From the NCBI RefSeq assembly GCF_024704365.1, contig NZ_JAJDFY010000001.1, positions 1,159,001 to 1,223,000 on the forward strand: 64,000 nucleotides of DNA, read 5' to 3'. The position numbers and the translations under genes were made by a program. The first letter of the stretch is position 1. Each line of letters begins with the position of its first letter. The notes under the pieces are model-generated. The model was not told the DNA's origin, did no database searches, and saw nothing but the letters and a program-made list of their open reading frames with translations. This document shows, piece after piece, positions 42,159 to 54,769 of this stretch. Origin of the DNA: Thermomonas sp. S9 (GTDB taxonomy: Bacteria; Pseudomonadota; Gammaproteobacteria; Xanthomonadales; Xanthomonadaceae).

Positions 42159-42896
42159 TCAGGCCGTAGCGGCGGATGCCAGCAGCTCGTCGATCGCGGC
42201 CTCCACCGCGCGCAGGGCGGCGGCATCCAGCAGCGATTCCTGCAGCGCGCGCACTGCGCTGCCCAGCCGGGCGGCGCCCACGAACCCGCAGCTGGCCACC
42301 AGCCGGTGCAGCTCTGCGCGCAGGCCGCCGATGTCGGCATGGATGGCGGCGTGCACGATCCGCTGCCGCTGCTGCGGCAGTTCGGCCAGGAACAGGGCCC
42401 GCAGCGCCTGCACGTGCGCGGCTTCGCCGCCGAGCGCGGCCAGCGCGGCGGCATCGTCCCAGTCGGCGGGGCGTGCGCCCGGCAGGTGCCGGCGCAGGGC
42501 CGCGCGCAGGGCCGCGGCCGCGATCGGCTTGAGCAGCACCTCGGCGAACCCGGCCGCGCGCAGGCGCGCGTGCAGGGCCGGGTCGGGATCGGCGGTATGG
42601 GCCAGCGCCGGGGTTGCGTGGCCGCGCTCGCGCAGCAGGTGGAGCAGGTGCTCGCCGCGACCGTCGGGCAGATTGGCGTCCACCAGCAGCAGGTCGAACA
42701 TCTGCAGCGCGCAGGCCGATTCGCCATCGGCAATGCTCGTCACCAGATGCACCCGCGCCGGCAGTGCCGAAGCGACTGCGGCCATGAACGCGGCGCTGGC
42801 CGGGTCGTCCTCGACCAGCAGCAGGCACGGCGGCGTGGCGGGAGCCGGCGACGAAGGCGGGGTCGAAGACGGAGGGGGAGGCGAGGGCGGGTTCAT
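42159..42896 (-). CDS. Response-regulator receiver plus Hpt phosphotransfer protein
   Basis: This 245-residue two-domain signalling protein has a REC domain (about residues 22-140) with the acidic pair in LLLVEDDPASAAF, the phospho-acceptor Asp in DLLLVDANLPDGRG and the Lys in EVLLKPIAAAAL, followed by an Hpt domain (about 150-240) with the phospho-His in LRAELHRLVASCGFVGAARL. A Pro/Ser-rich N-terminal lead of about 20 residues precedes REC. No histidine kinase or output domain is nearby, so it probably works as a detached phosphorelay intermediate of a hybrid kinase elsewhere. It is divergent from the ydbH-like gene, 33 bases apart. Confidence 0.88.
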   Translation of the reverse strand: MNPPSPPPPSSTPPSSPAPATPPCLLLVEDDPASAAFMAAVASALPARVHLVTSIADGESACALQMFDLLLVDANLPDGRGEHLLHLLRERGHATPALAHTADPDPALHARLRAAGFAEVLLKPIAAAALRAALRRHLPGARPADWDDAAALAALGGEAAHVQALRALFLAELPQQRQRIVHAAIHADIGGLRAELHRLVASCGFVGAARLGSAVRALQESLLDAAALRAVEAAIDELLASAATA

Positions 42897-42929
42897 GCGT
42901 GCGGTCCTTGCGCTTTGTATGCTGTGGCC

Positions 42930-44946
42930 ATGTCGCGTCCGATCCTAACCTGCGGCCTGGGCCTGCTGGCAATGCTGGCCGCGCCCGCGCTGCAGGCGCG
43001 CGGTGCGCAGCTGCAGGTGGCGCGGATCAAGATGCCGGCCGGCTCCGTGGAGCGGCTACGGATAAACCTGGACTGGCCGGCCAATGTCGAGGCCGGCACC
43101 CTCGAACTGCAGGCCGCGCAGGTGGACCTGCCGGCGCTGGGCGGTCGCCTGCGCGCGGTGCGCTGGCACTGCCCGCTGCAGCGGCTACCGGCGTCCGGCT
43201 GGGCCTGCGCGGGCGCGCTGCGCGCCGCCGGCATCGCGCCGATGCGGCTGGCGATCCGGCTGGACGAAACGGCCCTGCGCGCCGAACTTGCGCATGCCGG
43301 CACCCGTGTGCAGCTGGCGCGCGCGGCGGCCCGGCCGGACGAGTTCGCGGTGGTGCTGCAGCAGGTGCCGCTGGCGTGGATGCAGGGGCTGCTGGCGCAG
43401 GCCTGGCCGCAGGCGCGTTTCACCGGCGGGCAACTGGATGGGCGCCTGCGCGTGCAGGCGGATGCGCACGCCCTGCAGGTCGTCGGGCCGCTGCAGCTTC
43501 GCGCACTCGGGCTGCAGAACGGCGACGGCAGCATCGCGGGCGAAGGCCTCGGCGCGCACCTGCAGCTGCGCTATCGCGCGGAGGCGGAGGCGACGCGGAT
43601 CGCCACCGCGGGCGAACTGCGCGGCGGCGAGTTCCTGGTCGGCAATACCTACGTGGCCCTGCCCGCGGCTCCGGTCGGCGTGCAGCTGGAGGCGGTCCAG
43701 CAGGGGCGGGACGGATGGCGATTGCCGCGCATCGCCTGGAACGATGGCGCGGTGCTGACGGCCACCGCGCAGGCGGCGCTGGACGCCGAGGGCCATCTCG
43801 ACAGCCTGTCGGTGCAGGCCCGCAGCGACGACCTCACCCCCGCTCAAGCCGCGCTATCTCTCGGGGTGGATGGGGCTGGCCGGGCTCGGCGGGGTGGACC
43901 TGCACGGCGGCCTGACCCTGGCGGCGCAGATGCAGGGCGGGCAGTTGCAGGCGCTGGACGCCCGTCTGCGGCAGGTGGACGTGCGCGATCCGGACGGCCG
44001 CTTCGTGTTCGACCACCTGCAGGGCGATCTGCGCTACTCCGCGGGCACCCCGGTCGCCAGCGCTCTGCAATGGCAGGGTGGGCAGCTGTATGGCCTGAAG
44101 TTCGGCGCCGCACGGCTGCCCCTGACCAGCGCCGGTGGTGTGCTGGTCCTGCCGCAGGCGGGCATTCCGCTGCTGGGCGGTCGCCTGACCCTGCGCGATG
44201 CGGTGATCCGGCCGCCGCGCGATGGCGATGGTCTGGAGATCTATTTCGGCCTGCATCTGGCCGACGTCGATTTCGGTCAGGTGGCGCAGGCGCTGGAGCT
44301 GCCGCCGTTCCAGGGGCGCCTGGGAGGGGACATCCCGCGCGCGCACTACGCCCGCGACCGGATCGACTTCGAGGGCGGGCTGCAGCTGGGCCTGTTCGAT
44401 GGCCAGGTGAGGTTTTCCTCGCTGGCACTGGAGCGCCCGTTCGGCACCGCGCCCAGCCTGAGCGCGGACATCGCCCTGCGCGGGTTGGACCTGCTGCGGC
44501 TGACCGAGGTGCTGGGCTTCGGCAGCATCAGCGGGCGCCTGGACGGCCGCATCGACGGCCTGCGCCTGGTGGACTGGACCCCGGTGGCGTTCGATGCCTG
44601 GCTGGCCACCGCCGACACGCCGGGCGTGCGCCGCCGGATCAGCCAGCGCGCGGTGCAGGACATCGGCCGCGTCGGCGGGACTGCGCTGGTGCAGACCCTG
44701 CAGGGCAGGCTGATCGCACTGTTCCAGGACTTCGGCTACCGCCGGATCGGGATCGGCTGCCGGCTGGAGAACCAGGTCTGCGCCATGTCCGGCCTGCGTT
44801 CAGAAGGCAACGCCTTTACTATCGTCGAAGGCCAGGGCCTGCCGCGGCTGGACGTGGTGGGCCACAACCGCGCGGTGGACTGGCCCACCCTGGTCGAGCG
44901 CCTGCTGGCCGCAAGCAAGGGCGACGTGGCGCCGGTGGTGGATTGA
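42930..44946 (+). CDS. ydbH: YdbH-family envelope protein (AsmA-like), frameshifted
   Basis: This is probably an intermembrane bridge protein of the YdbH type, which in E. coli forms a phospholipid-transport path between inner and outer membrane with YnbE, redundantly with TamB and YhdP. The 671-residue restored chain starts with a signal or anchor segment (ILTCGLGLLAMLAAPALQA). Long amphipathic beta-repeats follow (GGRLTLRDAVIRPPRDGDG, ISGRLDGRIDGLRLVDWTPV), and it ends with the YdbH C-terminal block FQDFGYRRIGIGCRLENQVC. One extra C in the run 43837-43841 shifts the frame; without it it reads SDDLTPLKPRYLSGWMGLAG. It is shorter than E. coli YdbH (879). A YdbL-type gene follows, as in ydbH-ynbE-ydbL. 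Confidence 0.82.
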
Positions 44947-44974
44947 GGCAGTACAGCAACGAGGGAGACGGACC

Positions 44975-45595
44975 ATGAAGCAGTGGATGGGCGTGCCGGT
45001 GGCGGGGGCGTTGCTGCTCAGCGCCTGCGTGACGATCAACGTGTACTTCCCGGCGGCCGAGGCCAAGGAGGCGGCCAAGGAGTTCGTCGAGAAGGTCATC
45101 CAGGACGCCGACAAGGTCGAGGTGAAGCAGATGCCGCCCGCCGGCGGTGGCGGCATGGCGATGCAGCGCGTCATCCGCGCCGACCTGTCCGGCTTCGATC
45201 CCTGGGTGCTGGTGGGCATCGGCAGCGCGCAGGCGCAGGCCGTGCCCGACATCACCATCAAGACCCCGGCGATCCAGGCGATCCAGGCGCGCATGGAAGC
45301 GCGGTTCGCCAGCATCCTGCGCGCCGGGTTCGACAGCGGCGCTCTGGGCTTCACCGAGGATGGCTACATCAGCGTGCGCGATCCCTCGAAGGTGGACCTG
45401 AAAGACCGGGTGGCGCTGAACTCGGCGGTGGCCGACGACAACCGCGACCGCAAGGCGGTGTACCGCGAGGTGGCGGTGGCCAACGGCCATCCGGAGTGGG
45501 AAGACCAGATCCGCGCGGTGTTCGCGCGCCAGTGGATCGCCAGCGCGCGCCCGGGCTGGTGGTACCAGTCCGGTGGCAGCTGGAAGCAGAAGTAA
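44975..45595 (+). CDS. DUF1318 (YdbL-type) lipoprotein, possible YnbE-YdbL combination
   Basis: This 206-residue protein has a lipobox (ALLLSAC), so it is an acylated lipoprotein, followed by VTINVYFPAAEAKEAAKEFV. The C-terminal half (about residues 95-206) is the DUF1318/YdbL domain: SGALGFTEDGYISVRD, KDRVALNSAVADDNRDRKAV, ending ARPGWWYQSGGSWKQK. E. coli has a separate small lipoprotein YnbE and a soluble periplasmic YdbL, whereas no separate ynbE is present here. The N-terminal lipoprotein part may take the YnbE role; that is inference. GAGGGAGACGG precedes the ATG, 28 bases after ydbH. Confidence 0.83.
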   Translation: MKQWMGVPVAGALLLSACVTINVYFPAAEAKEAAKEFVEKVIQDADKVEVKQMPPAGGGGMAMQRVIRADLSGFDPWVLVGIGSAQAQAVPDITIKTPAIQAIQARMEARFASILRAGFDSGALGFTEDGYISVRDPSKVDLKDRVALNSAVADDNRDRKAVYREVAVANGHPEWEDQIRAVFARQWIASARPGWWYQSGGSWKQK

Positions 45596-45674
45596 GCGCT
45601 GGCTGCGGCCGCGCCACTCGTTTGCAGGCGCGGTCCAGGCGGTGCGCGCGCCCTTCCGGACGGACGCGTCCGGA

Positions 45675-47440
45675 TCAGTCCAGGAACTGCAGTTTCGCCA
45701 GCTCGGCGTACAGCCCGCCCTGCGCCAGCAGCTGCGCGTGGGTGCCTTCGGCCACCACCTGCCCGGCGTCCATCACCACGATGCGGTCGGCGCGCAGCAC
45801 GGTGGCCAGCCGGTGCGCGATCACCAGCGTGGTGCGCCCGGTCATCAGGTGCTCCAGCGCGAGCTGCACCGCGCGCTCGCTCTGCGCGTCCAGCGCCGAG
45901 GTGGCCTCGTCCAGCAGCAGCACCGGGGCGTCCTTGAGCAGCGCGCGCGCGATCGCGATGCGCTGTTGCTGGCCGCCGGACAGGCGCGCGCCGCGCTCGC
46001 CCAGCTCGGTGGCATAGCCCTGCGGCAGCTGGCGGATGAACTCGTCGGCTTCCGCGCGCCGTGCGGCCTGCTCGACTTCGGCATCGCTGGCCTGCAGATG
46101 GCCGTAGCGGATGTTGTCCTGCGCGCTGGCGGCGAAGATCACCGGCGCCTGCGGCACCAGCCCGATCGCCTCGCGCAGCTGCACCGGATCGACCTGCCGG
46201 ATGTCGATGCCGTCCACCAGGATGCGGCCGGCCTGCGGGTCGTGGAAGCGCAGCAGCAGCGCCAGCACGGTGCTCTTGCCGGCGCCGGACGGGCCCACCA
46301 GCGCCACCGTCTCGCCGGGCGCGATGCGCAGGCTGAAGTCGCGCAGGGCGGGGCGCTCGGGGTGCTGCGGGTAGTGGAAGGTGACGTGCTCGAACGCGAT
46401 CTCCCCGCGCAGCGGCCGCGGCAGCGCGCGCGGCGAGGCTGGCGCGGTGATCGCCGGGCGCTCGCGCAGCAGGTCGTCGATCCGGCCCATGCCGCCGGCG
46501 GCCTTTGCAACTCGTTCCAGACCTCCGCCAGCGCCGCCACCGAGCCGCCGCCGAACACCGCGTACAGCACGAACTGCAGCAGGGTGCCGGCGCTCATGCG
46601 GCCGGCGATCACGTCGTGCGCGCCCGACCACAGCACCAGCGAGATCGCACCGAAGAACAGGGTGATGGTGGTGCCGGTCATCAGCGCCTGCGCCCCGATC
46701 CGCCGCCGCGCCACGCCCACCGCGTGCGCTACCGCCTGCGCGAAGCGGCCGCGCTCGTAGGCCTCGCGCGCATGCGCCTGCACCGTGCGCACCGCGCCCA
46801 GGGTCTCGCTGGCCAGCGCGTTGGCCTCGGCCACCTTGTCCTGGCTGTGGCGCGCGACCTTGCGGATGCGGCGCGCGCCCAGCACCACCGGCAGCACCGC
46901 CGCCGGGATCCCGAGCAGCGCCCACGCCGCCAGCCGCGGGCTGGTGACGAACAGCATCACCAGCGCGCCGATCGCGGTGATGCTGCTGCGCAGGGCGATC
47001 GACATCACGCTGCCGACCAGGTTGCGGATCAGCTCGACGTCGGCGGTCAGGCGCGAGACCAGCTCGCCGCTGCGGGTGCGGTCGTGGAACTCGGCGTCCA
47101 GCGCGATCAGGTGCGCGTACAGCTGCGTCCGCAGGTCGGCCACCACCTTCTCGCCGAGCAGGGAGACGAAGAAGAAGCGCGCCGCGGTCGCCACCGCCAG
47201 CACCAGCGCGACCGCGAACAGCAGCAGGAAGGCGCGGTCCACCTCGCCGCTGGCACCGCTGCGGAAGCCGTGGTCGATCATGGTGCGGAACGCCACCGGC
47301 AGGCTCAGCGAGGCGGCGGAGGAGATCCCCAGCGCCAGCAGCCAGGCCAGGAACAGGCCGCGGTGGCGGCGCACGAACGGCCATAGGGCGCGCAGGGAAC
47401 CGAGGGGCGCCTTGGCACGCGCCGTCGCAGGAGGAGTCAT
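45675..47440 (-). CDS. ABC exporter (fused permease/ATPase, MsbA-like), frameshifted
   Basis: This half-transporter exporter has six membrane segments (residues about 20-300, e.g. [20 protein letters not shown]) fused to an ATPase. ATPase motifs are Walker [11 protein letters not shown], signature [16 protein letters not shown] and Walker [13 protein letters not shown], with the H-loop in [10 protein letters not shown]. The restored length is 588 residues. One G is missing near plus-strand 46499-46503; with it EVWNELQR continues [16 protein letters not shown]. It belongs to the MsbA-related group of unknown substrate (lipid or multidrug). It is convergent with the YdbL-type gene and divergent from the GGDEF-EAL gene. 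Confidence 0.9.
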
Positions 47441-47550
47441 GCCGGCATTCTAGCCCTCGCCGACCGCCCGCGGCCGGCGCTCGGGGATGCCCGTGCATGG
47501 GGCGGATGGCGGATGGCGCGGGCGCGTGGATGCAGGCAATATGGGGAAAG

Positions 47551-50404
47551 ATGAATGCTTCCTTGACAGCCATCCCGCCGGCGCGCGCGACCTCCGCGCA
47601 GCCCCGCGCCCCCGGCGTGCTTGCCGGGATCGCGGAGCGTCTGGCGCGGGGCCTGCCGGAGGGCTCGCGGGTGCAGGTGGCATGGCGGCAGCCTGCACTG
47701 GGCGAGGGCAGCGACATCACCCCTGCCGGCGCGCCACAGGCACCGGAGCTGCTGCACCAGGCCTGGCAGGGCCCGCGCGAGTCGCATCTGGACGTGCTGG
47801 CCGAGCGCCCCGCGGACTGGCCGGAAACCGCGGTGCAGGGCTGGCTGGCCGCCGCCCGCCAGCAGGTGGAGCAGGCGCTGCAGCTGGAGCTGGCCGCCGA
47901 CACCATCGCCTCGCTGCAGCGTTCCGAGCTGCTGCGTCAGGCGCTGTACGAGATCGCCGACCTCGCCGGCAGCAACCTCGCGCTGCCGGTGATGCTGCGC
48001 CGGGTGCACGCGATCGTCGGCGAGCTGATGTACGCCGAGAATTTCTACATCGTGCTCTACGACGCGCGCCGGCAGACGATGCGCTTCCCGTACTTCGTGG
48101 ACCAGCTGGACCCGTGGGTCAACGATCCGGACGCCGAGATCGCGGTCGCCGACGGCGACGACAGCCTGACCATCCGCCTGCTGCGTACCGGCGAGACCAT
48201 GCGCGGGCCATCGCGCGAGCTGCGCGAGCGCCACGGCATCCCGTTCAACGAGAACTCCGGCCCCGACAGCGCCGACTGGCTGGGCGTGGCCATGCGCCGC
48301 GACGAGCGCGTGGCCGGCGCGCTGGTGGTGCAGAGCTACCGCCAGGCCGAGGTGTATTCCGAGGACGACCGCGTGCTGCTGGCCTACGTGGCGCAGCACG
48401 TGCTGACCGCGCTGGAGCGGCGCGAGGCGCGCAACCGGCTGGAGGCGCGGGTGGCCGAGCGCACCGCCGAGCTGCAGCGCGCCAACGAGGAATTGCAGGT
48501 CGAGGTGTACGAGCGCCAGCGGGTGCAGGAGATCCAGCGCGCGCTGTTCCGGATCGCCGAGCTGTCGATGACCAGCGACACCCTGGCGCACTTCTTCGCC
48601 GAGGTGCACGACACAGTCAGCGAGCTGGTGTACGCCCACAACTTCTACATCGCCACCCTGTCCGACGACGGCAGCATGCTGGAGTTCCCGTATTCGGTGG
48701 ACGAGCGCGACCCCGAGCGCCGGCCACGCCAGCTGGGCGAGGGCCTGACCGAATACGTGATCCGCACCGGCAAGCCGCTGCTGGCCGATCGCGAGAAGGT
48801 CATGGCGCTCAAGGCCGAAGGGAAAGTGCGCATCCACGGCACGATGGCGCACTGCTGGCTGGGCGTTCCGCTGATGCGGGATGACAAGGTCGTGGGCGTG
48901 ATCGCGGTGCAGAGCTACTCCAGCGACATCATGTTCAGCCTGCGCGACCAGGACCTGCTCACCTTCGTCTCCTTCCATATCGGCAGCAGCCTGGCGCGCA
49001 AGCAGGCGCAGGACCGGCTGGTGCAGGCGCATGCCAGCCTCGAGCAGCGCGTCAGCGAGCGCACCCGCGAGCTGGCCGAGGCGAACGCCGAGCTGGTGGA
49101 GCAGATCGGCGAGCGCATGCGGGTCGAGCGCAAGCTGATCCACCAGACCATGCACGACGCGCTGACCGGGCTGCCCAACCGCCTGCAGCTGCTGGAGCGC
49201 CTGGCGCGCGCGATCGCGGATGCGCGTGATCGGCCGGAGGCCTGCTTCGCGGTGCTGTTCATGGACCTGGACCGCTTCAAGCTGGTCAACGACAGCGTCG
49301 GCCATGCGGTCGGCGACGAACTGCTGGTGGAGGCCGGGCGCCGGATCGTGGCCAGCGTGCGCAAGCCAGGACGTGGTGGCGCGCTTGGGCGGCGACGAGT
49401 TCGCGATCCTGGCGGAGGGGCTGGACGGCCCGGGCATGGCCGAGGAGCTGGGCGTGCGCGTGCTGGCCGCGCTCAACGCGCCGGTGTGGGTGGCCGGGCG
49501 CGAGCTGTTCCCCAGCGCCAGCATCGGCATCGCCATGTGGCATCCGCGCTACCGCAGCGGCGAGGAGATGCTGCGCGACGCCGACGCCGCGATGTACCGC
49601 GCCAAGGGCGACGGGCGCGACCGCTGCGTGCTGTTCGACGAGCAGATGCACCGCGAGGCGATGCGCAGCCTGGACATGGAGATGGACCTGCGGCGCGCGA
49701 TCCAGGCCGAACGCTTCGTCCCCTATTACCAGCCGATCGTGGACATGGCCACCGGTGTCCCGGTCGGATACGAAGCCCTGCTGCGCTGGCGCCACGAACA
49801 CCACGGCCTGATGGTGCCGGGCGAGTTCCTGGACGTGGGCGAGGACAGCGGCCTGATCGAGCAGATCGACTGGCTGATGTACGAGAAGGTGATCAACGAC
49901 GTGGCGCGCGACGTGCTGCCGGGCTATGTCGCCATCAACGTTTCGCCGCGGCATTTCCGCGCCCCGGATTTCGCCGACCGCTTGCTGGCCCTGCTGGACC
50001 AGGCCGGGGTGGCGCCGGCGCGGATCCGGGTGGAGATCACCGAAGTGGCGCTGCTGGACGATGCACCGCGCACGCTGGAATGCCTGGCCCTGCTGAAGCG
50101 GCACGGGGTGCTGGCGCAGCTGGACGATTTCGGCACCGGGTTCTCGGCGCTGTCCTACCTGCACCGCTTCCCGATCGCCAGCCTGAAGATCGACCGCAGC
50201 TTCGTGGCCGGGCTGGAAGGCGCGTCCAGCACCGAGAGCGTGGCGGTGATCCGCGCCATCGTGGCGCTGGCCGGCAGCCTCGGCATCGAGCTGATCGCGG
50301 AAGGGGTGGAGACCCGCCACCAGCGCGAGCGCCTGCAGGCACTCGGCTGCGGCTGCGGGCAGGGCTTCCTGTTCAGCCCGCCGGTGCCGCTGCCGGCGGG
50401 CTGA
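47551..50404 (+). CDS. GAF-GAF-GGDEF-EAL cyclic-di-GMP enzyme, frameshifted
   Basis: This bifunctional cyclic-di-GMP protein has about 950 residues. Two tandem, similar GAF domains (about residues 120-290 and 327-480) share [11 protein letters not shown] and [12 protein letters not shown]; each is followed by a coiled coil. The GGDEF domain has an intact active site LGGDEFAIL near residue 613 and an inhibitory RxxD (RKQD) five residues before it. The EAL domain has YEALLRW (about 740), [21 protein letters not shown] and AEGVET, so both activities look possible. One extra C at 49366-49367 shifts the frame inside GGDEF. Start uncertain: ATG 47551 has GGGGAAAG upstream; in-frame ATGs at 47497 and 47530 exist. 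Confidence 0.88.
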
Positions 50405-50434
50405 GCGGTCCGGCGGCGGGCATTCCCGCGGCCC

Positions 50435-51844
50435 TCATTCGCGCGGTTCGCATCCTTCCACCCGCAGCAGCAGCTGGCCGTCGCTGACGCTCGCGCGCAG
50501 CCGCTCGCCCAGCGTCACGTCCGCGATGCGGCGCACCACCTGCCCCTGTTCGCGCTGCAGGACGCTGAAGCCACGAAGAATGGTGGCCGTGGGCCTGACC
50601 AGGTCCAGCGAGCGCACCAGCCCGCGCAGGCGCAGCGCATCGTGCTGCAGGCGGGTGGCCACCAATGCCTGCGGGCGTCCGGCCAGGGCCTGCAAGCGCA
50701 GGCGCAGGGTGCGCAGGCGCTGGTCCAGCAAGCGGCGCGGCTGCGCCTGCAGGGCGTCCAGCCGCTGCCGCAGGCGCTCCAGCTGGCGCCGGGGGTGGTG
50801 GGCGCGCAGTACCGCGCCGGCATGCCGCAGACGGGCGTCGTCCTGTTCCAGCCGGCGCTGGAGCGCGGCCTGCAGCCGTTGCCGCGCCTGCTGCAGGCGC
50901 TGCGCCTGCGCCTGCAGCCGCGCCTGCGGGCGCTGCGCATGCAGGCGCAGGAAGCCGCGGTCGGCGCGCTGCATGGCCTGGCGCAGGAGGTGGGCCTGCG
51001 CGCCCTGCAGCCGGCGCTGCAGGGCCGCCAGCCGGGTCGCGAGCGCGGCGGCATCCGGTGCCAGCACTTCGGCGGCGGCCGAGGGCGTGGGCGCGCGCAC
51101 GTCGGCGGCGAAGTCGGTCAGCGAGAAGTCGGTCTCGTGGCCGATCGCGGAGATCACCGGCGTCTTGCAGGCCGCCACCGCGCGCGCGAGCGCTTCGTCG
51201 TTGAACGCCCACAGGTCCTCCAGCGAGCCGCCGCCGCGCGCCAGCAGCAGCACGTCGTAGCGGCCGCAGGCATCGGCCGCCTGCAGCATCGCGCGGATCT
51301 GCGCCGCGGCGCCTTCGCCCTGCACCGGCACCGGCAGCAGCTCGACCTCCAGCAGCGGGAAGCGCCGGCGCAGCACGCTGAGGATGTCGCGGATCACCGC
51401 GCCGGTGGGCGAGGTGAGTACCGCGATCCGGCGCGGGAACTCCGGCAGCGGGCGCTTGCGGTCCGGATCGAACAGCCCTTCCGCCTGCAGGCGCGCCTTG
51501 AGCTCTTCCAGCGCCCGCCGCAATGCGCCTTCACCGGCCTCCTCCAGGGTGTCGCAGACCAGTTGGTAGTCGCCGCGCGGCTCGTACAGGGTCAGCCGGC
51601 CGCGCGCCACCACCCGCATACCGTCGCGCGGGGTGAACTTCAGCCACTGGCTCTTGGGCTTGAACAGGGCGCAGCGCACCTGCGCGCGCGCGTCCTTGAG
51701 GTTGAAGTACAGGTGTCCGGAACCCGGGCGCGCGAGGCTGCCGATCTCGCCCTCCACCAGCACATTCGGGAAGCTGCCTTCCAGCAGGTCGCGCGCCAGC
51801 GTGTTGAGCTGGCTGGGGGACAGGATGCGGTCGTCGCGGGGCAT
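50435..51844 (-). CDS. xseA: Exodeoxyribonuclease VII large subunit
   Basis: XseA, with XseB, degrades single-stranded DNA to oligonucleotides. The 469-residue protein has the N-terminal OB fold ([20 protein letters not shown], then [20 protein letters not shown]) and the catalytic core ([60 protein letters not shown]). A long Gln/Arg/Leu-rich coiled coil (about 270-400) follows, and a C-terminal [15 protein letters not shown]. It is divergent from ispG across 58 bases. No xseB lies here, which is normal. Confidence 0.96.
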   Translation of the reverse strand: MPRDDRILSPSQLNTLARDLLEGSFPNVLVEGEIGSLARPGSGHLYFNLKDARAQVRCALFKPKSQWLKFTPRDGMRVVARGRLTLYEPRGDYQLVCDTLEEAGEGALRRALEELKARLQAEGLFDPDRKRPLPEFPRRIAVLTSPTGAVIRDILSVLRRRFPLLEVELLPVPVQGEGAAAQIRAMLQAADACGRYDVLLLARGGGSLEDLWAFNDEALARAVAACKTPVISAIGHETDFSLTDFAADVRAPTPSAAAEVLAPDAAALATRLAALQRRLQGAQAHLLRQAMQRADRGFLRLHAQRPQARLQAQAQRLQQARQRLQAALQRRLEQDDARLRHAGAVLRAHHPRRQLERLRQRLDALQAQPRRLLDQRLRTLRLRLQALAGRPQALVATRLQHDALRLRGLVRSLDLVRPTATILRGFSVLQREQGQVVRRIADVTLGERLRASVSDGQLLLRVEGCEPRE

Positions 51845-51902
51845 GCGCGCAGGATACGACGCGGCGGCCGCGTGGGCCTGCCCGGGCGGCTAAAATGCGC
51901 GC

Positions 51903-53157
<1,255 letters not shown>

Positions 53158-53179
53158 CGGCGCGGCATCCCGCCGCCGG

Positions 53180-53743
53180 CTACTTCGCGGTGGGCAGGTA
53201 CTGCGCCGGCAGCGCCACTCCGGGGCTTTCGGCTTCCCACATCAGCGACACGATCCACCAGCGCCTGCCGTCGTTCATCAACTGGATCGTGTTGATGCCG
53301 CGCATCGGCGGGGCATCGCCGGCGACCTTGCCCTCGTAGGTGCTGAACACGTGCGCGATGTGGCCGAACCGCTCCGTGCGCCGCGCCAGCTCGCGCTCGT
53401 GGAAGCCGCGTTCGACCAGCAGCGGGCCGGACAGTGCGACGTAGTCGTTGACCGCCAGCAGGCGCATGCCGACGCTGCCGTCCGGGCGCACGCCCACCGG
53501 CATCATCCGCGCCTCGGGGATGAACAGCGAACGCAGCCGGTTCCAGTCGCGCGCCTGCCCGACGGGTCCGGAAATCACGTCGTAGAGCGCGGCGATGATC
53601 GCGTCGAGGCTGGCGACATCTTTCTCCGCGGCGGGCGGCACGCTGTAGTTGACGGGCTGCGGCGGGGGCGGCGTGGCCGGGGCGGTCTGCGCCGCCACCG
53701 GGGCGGCCAGGGCGGCGAGCAGCAGGAGCAGGGCAGGGCGCAT
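53180..53743 (-). CDS. Exported NTF2/SnoaL-like protein of unknown function
   Basis: This 187-residue protein has a clear signal peptide ([20 protein letters not shown]), then a Pro-rich stretch and an NTF2-like fold: [56 protein letters not shown], and [15 protein letters not shown] at the end. The pattern (helices, a WN/DW turn, an aromatic-rich last strand) is that of SnoaL/DUF4440-type periplasmic or secreted proteins whose ligand is unknown. It is convergent with ispG, with 22 bases between stops. The EamA-transporter gene ends 84 bases upstream of its start. Confidence 0.8.
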   Translation of the reverse strand: MRPALLLLLAALAAPVAAQTAPATPPPPQPVNYSVPPAAEKDVASLDAIIAALYDVISGPVGQARDWNRLRSLFIPEARMMPVGVRPDGSVGMRLLAVNDYVALSGPLLVERGFHERELARRTERFGHIAHVFSTYEGKVAGDAPPMRGINTIQLMNDGRRWWIVSLMWEAESPGVALPAQYLPTAK

Positions 53744-53827
53744 CGGCGGGCTTCCGTGGTCAGGTGCGGCAGGAATACCACTGCCCGCCCGCGGCCACCC
53801 GTGCCGGAATGCACGGCCCGCGCCGGT

Positions 53828-54769
53828 TCAGACGCCCGGTTCGACCGCTTCGCTGGGCGCGCTGGTGCGCTGCTGGCGCGCGAGCTGCGCCTCGCGGTGG
53901 GCGATGTAGAAGGTGGAGCCGAGGATGATGCCGGCGCCGACGAGGGTGGCCGCATCCACCGTCTCGCCGAACAGCAGCCAGCCGGCCAGGCTCACCACCG
54001 GCAGCTGCATGAAGCTGATCGGGGTGAGCGCGGACACGTCGCCGAGCTTCAGCGCGCGCGTCCACAGCAGTTGCCCCACCGTGCCCATCGCCCCGGTGGC
54101 CGCCAGCCACAGCCAGGCGATGCCGGTCGGCCGGTGCCAGTCCAGCAGCGAGGGCAGCAGCGACATCGGCACCCACAGCGCATAGGTCCAGAACACGATG
54201 GTGTCGGCCTCGTCAACCCGCGAGAGCTGCTTGATCTGGATCGCCACCAGCGCGCTCAGCACCGCCGCCGCCACCGCCACCAGGGTGCCCAGGCTGAAGG
54301 CATGCGACCACGGCCGCACGATCACCAGCACCCCGAGGAAGCCCAGCGCCACCGCGGTCCAGCGGCGCGCGCGCACGCGTTCGCCCAGCATCACGATGGC
54401 GGCGATGGTGACGAAGATCGGCGAGGAATACGCCAGCGAGATCGCCTGCGCCAGCGGCAGGTGGGCGATCGCCCAGAACCCGCAGAACATGCTGGCGATG
54501 CCGATCGCGGTGCGCACCAGGTAGCGCGGCAGGTGGCGGGTGTGCACGCGCGCGGCGAACGCGGCGGCCGGCCGCGGCTGGCGCAGCACCGGCAGGACCA
54601 GCATCGGCAGCAGCGCGAGGAAGCCGAAACTGTTGCGGAAGAACGCCACTTCCCAGGTCGGGATCGACTGCGATGCCAGCCGGATGAAGATGGCCATCAG
54701 CCCGAAGCCGAGCGTGCTTCCAAGCATCAGCAGCGCGGCGCGCGCGTGGGCGTTGCGCGGCGCGCTCAC
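53828..54769 (-). CDS. EamA/DMT-family inner-membrane transporter
   Basis: This drug/metabolite-type transporter has 313 residues and ten hydrophobic segments in two EamA repeats (LLMLGSTLGFGLMAIFIRLA in the first, TLVAVAAAVLSALVAIQI in the second, each with the AxxxGE-like LGE or FGE end: VMLGERVRARRW and WLLFGETVDA). The substrate is unknown; relatives export metabolites such as amino acids or nucleosides. It starts at GTG 54769, which overlaps the murB stop (GTGA), so it is translated in an operon with murB and pyrD on the minus strand. Confidence 0.9.
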   Translation of the reverse strand: MSAPRNAHARAALLMLGSTLGFGLMAIFIRLASQSIPTWEVAFFRNSFGFLALLPMLVLPVLRQPRPAAAFAARVHTRHLPRYLVRTAIGIASMFCGFWAIAHLPLAQAISLAYSSPIFVTIAAIVMLGERVRARRWTAVALGFLGVLVIVRPWSHAFSLGTLVAVAAAVLSALVAIQIKQLSRVDEADTIVFWTYALWVPMSLLPSLLDWHRPTGIAWLWLAATGAMGTVGQLLWTRALKLGDVSALTPISFMQLPVVSLAGWLLFGETVDAATLVGAGIILGSTFYIAHREAQLARQQRTSAPSEAVEPGV

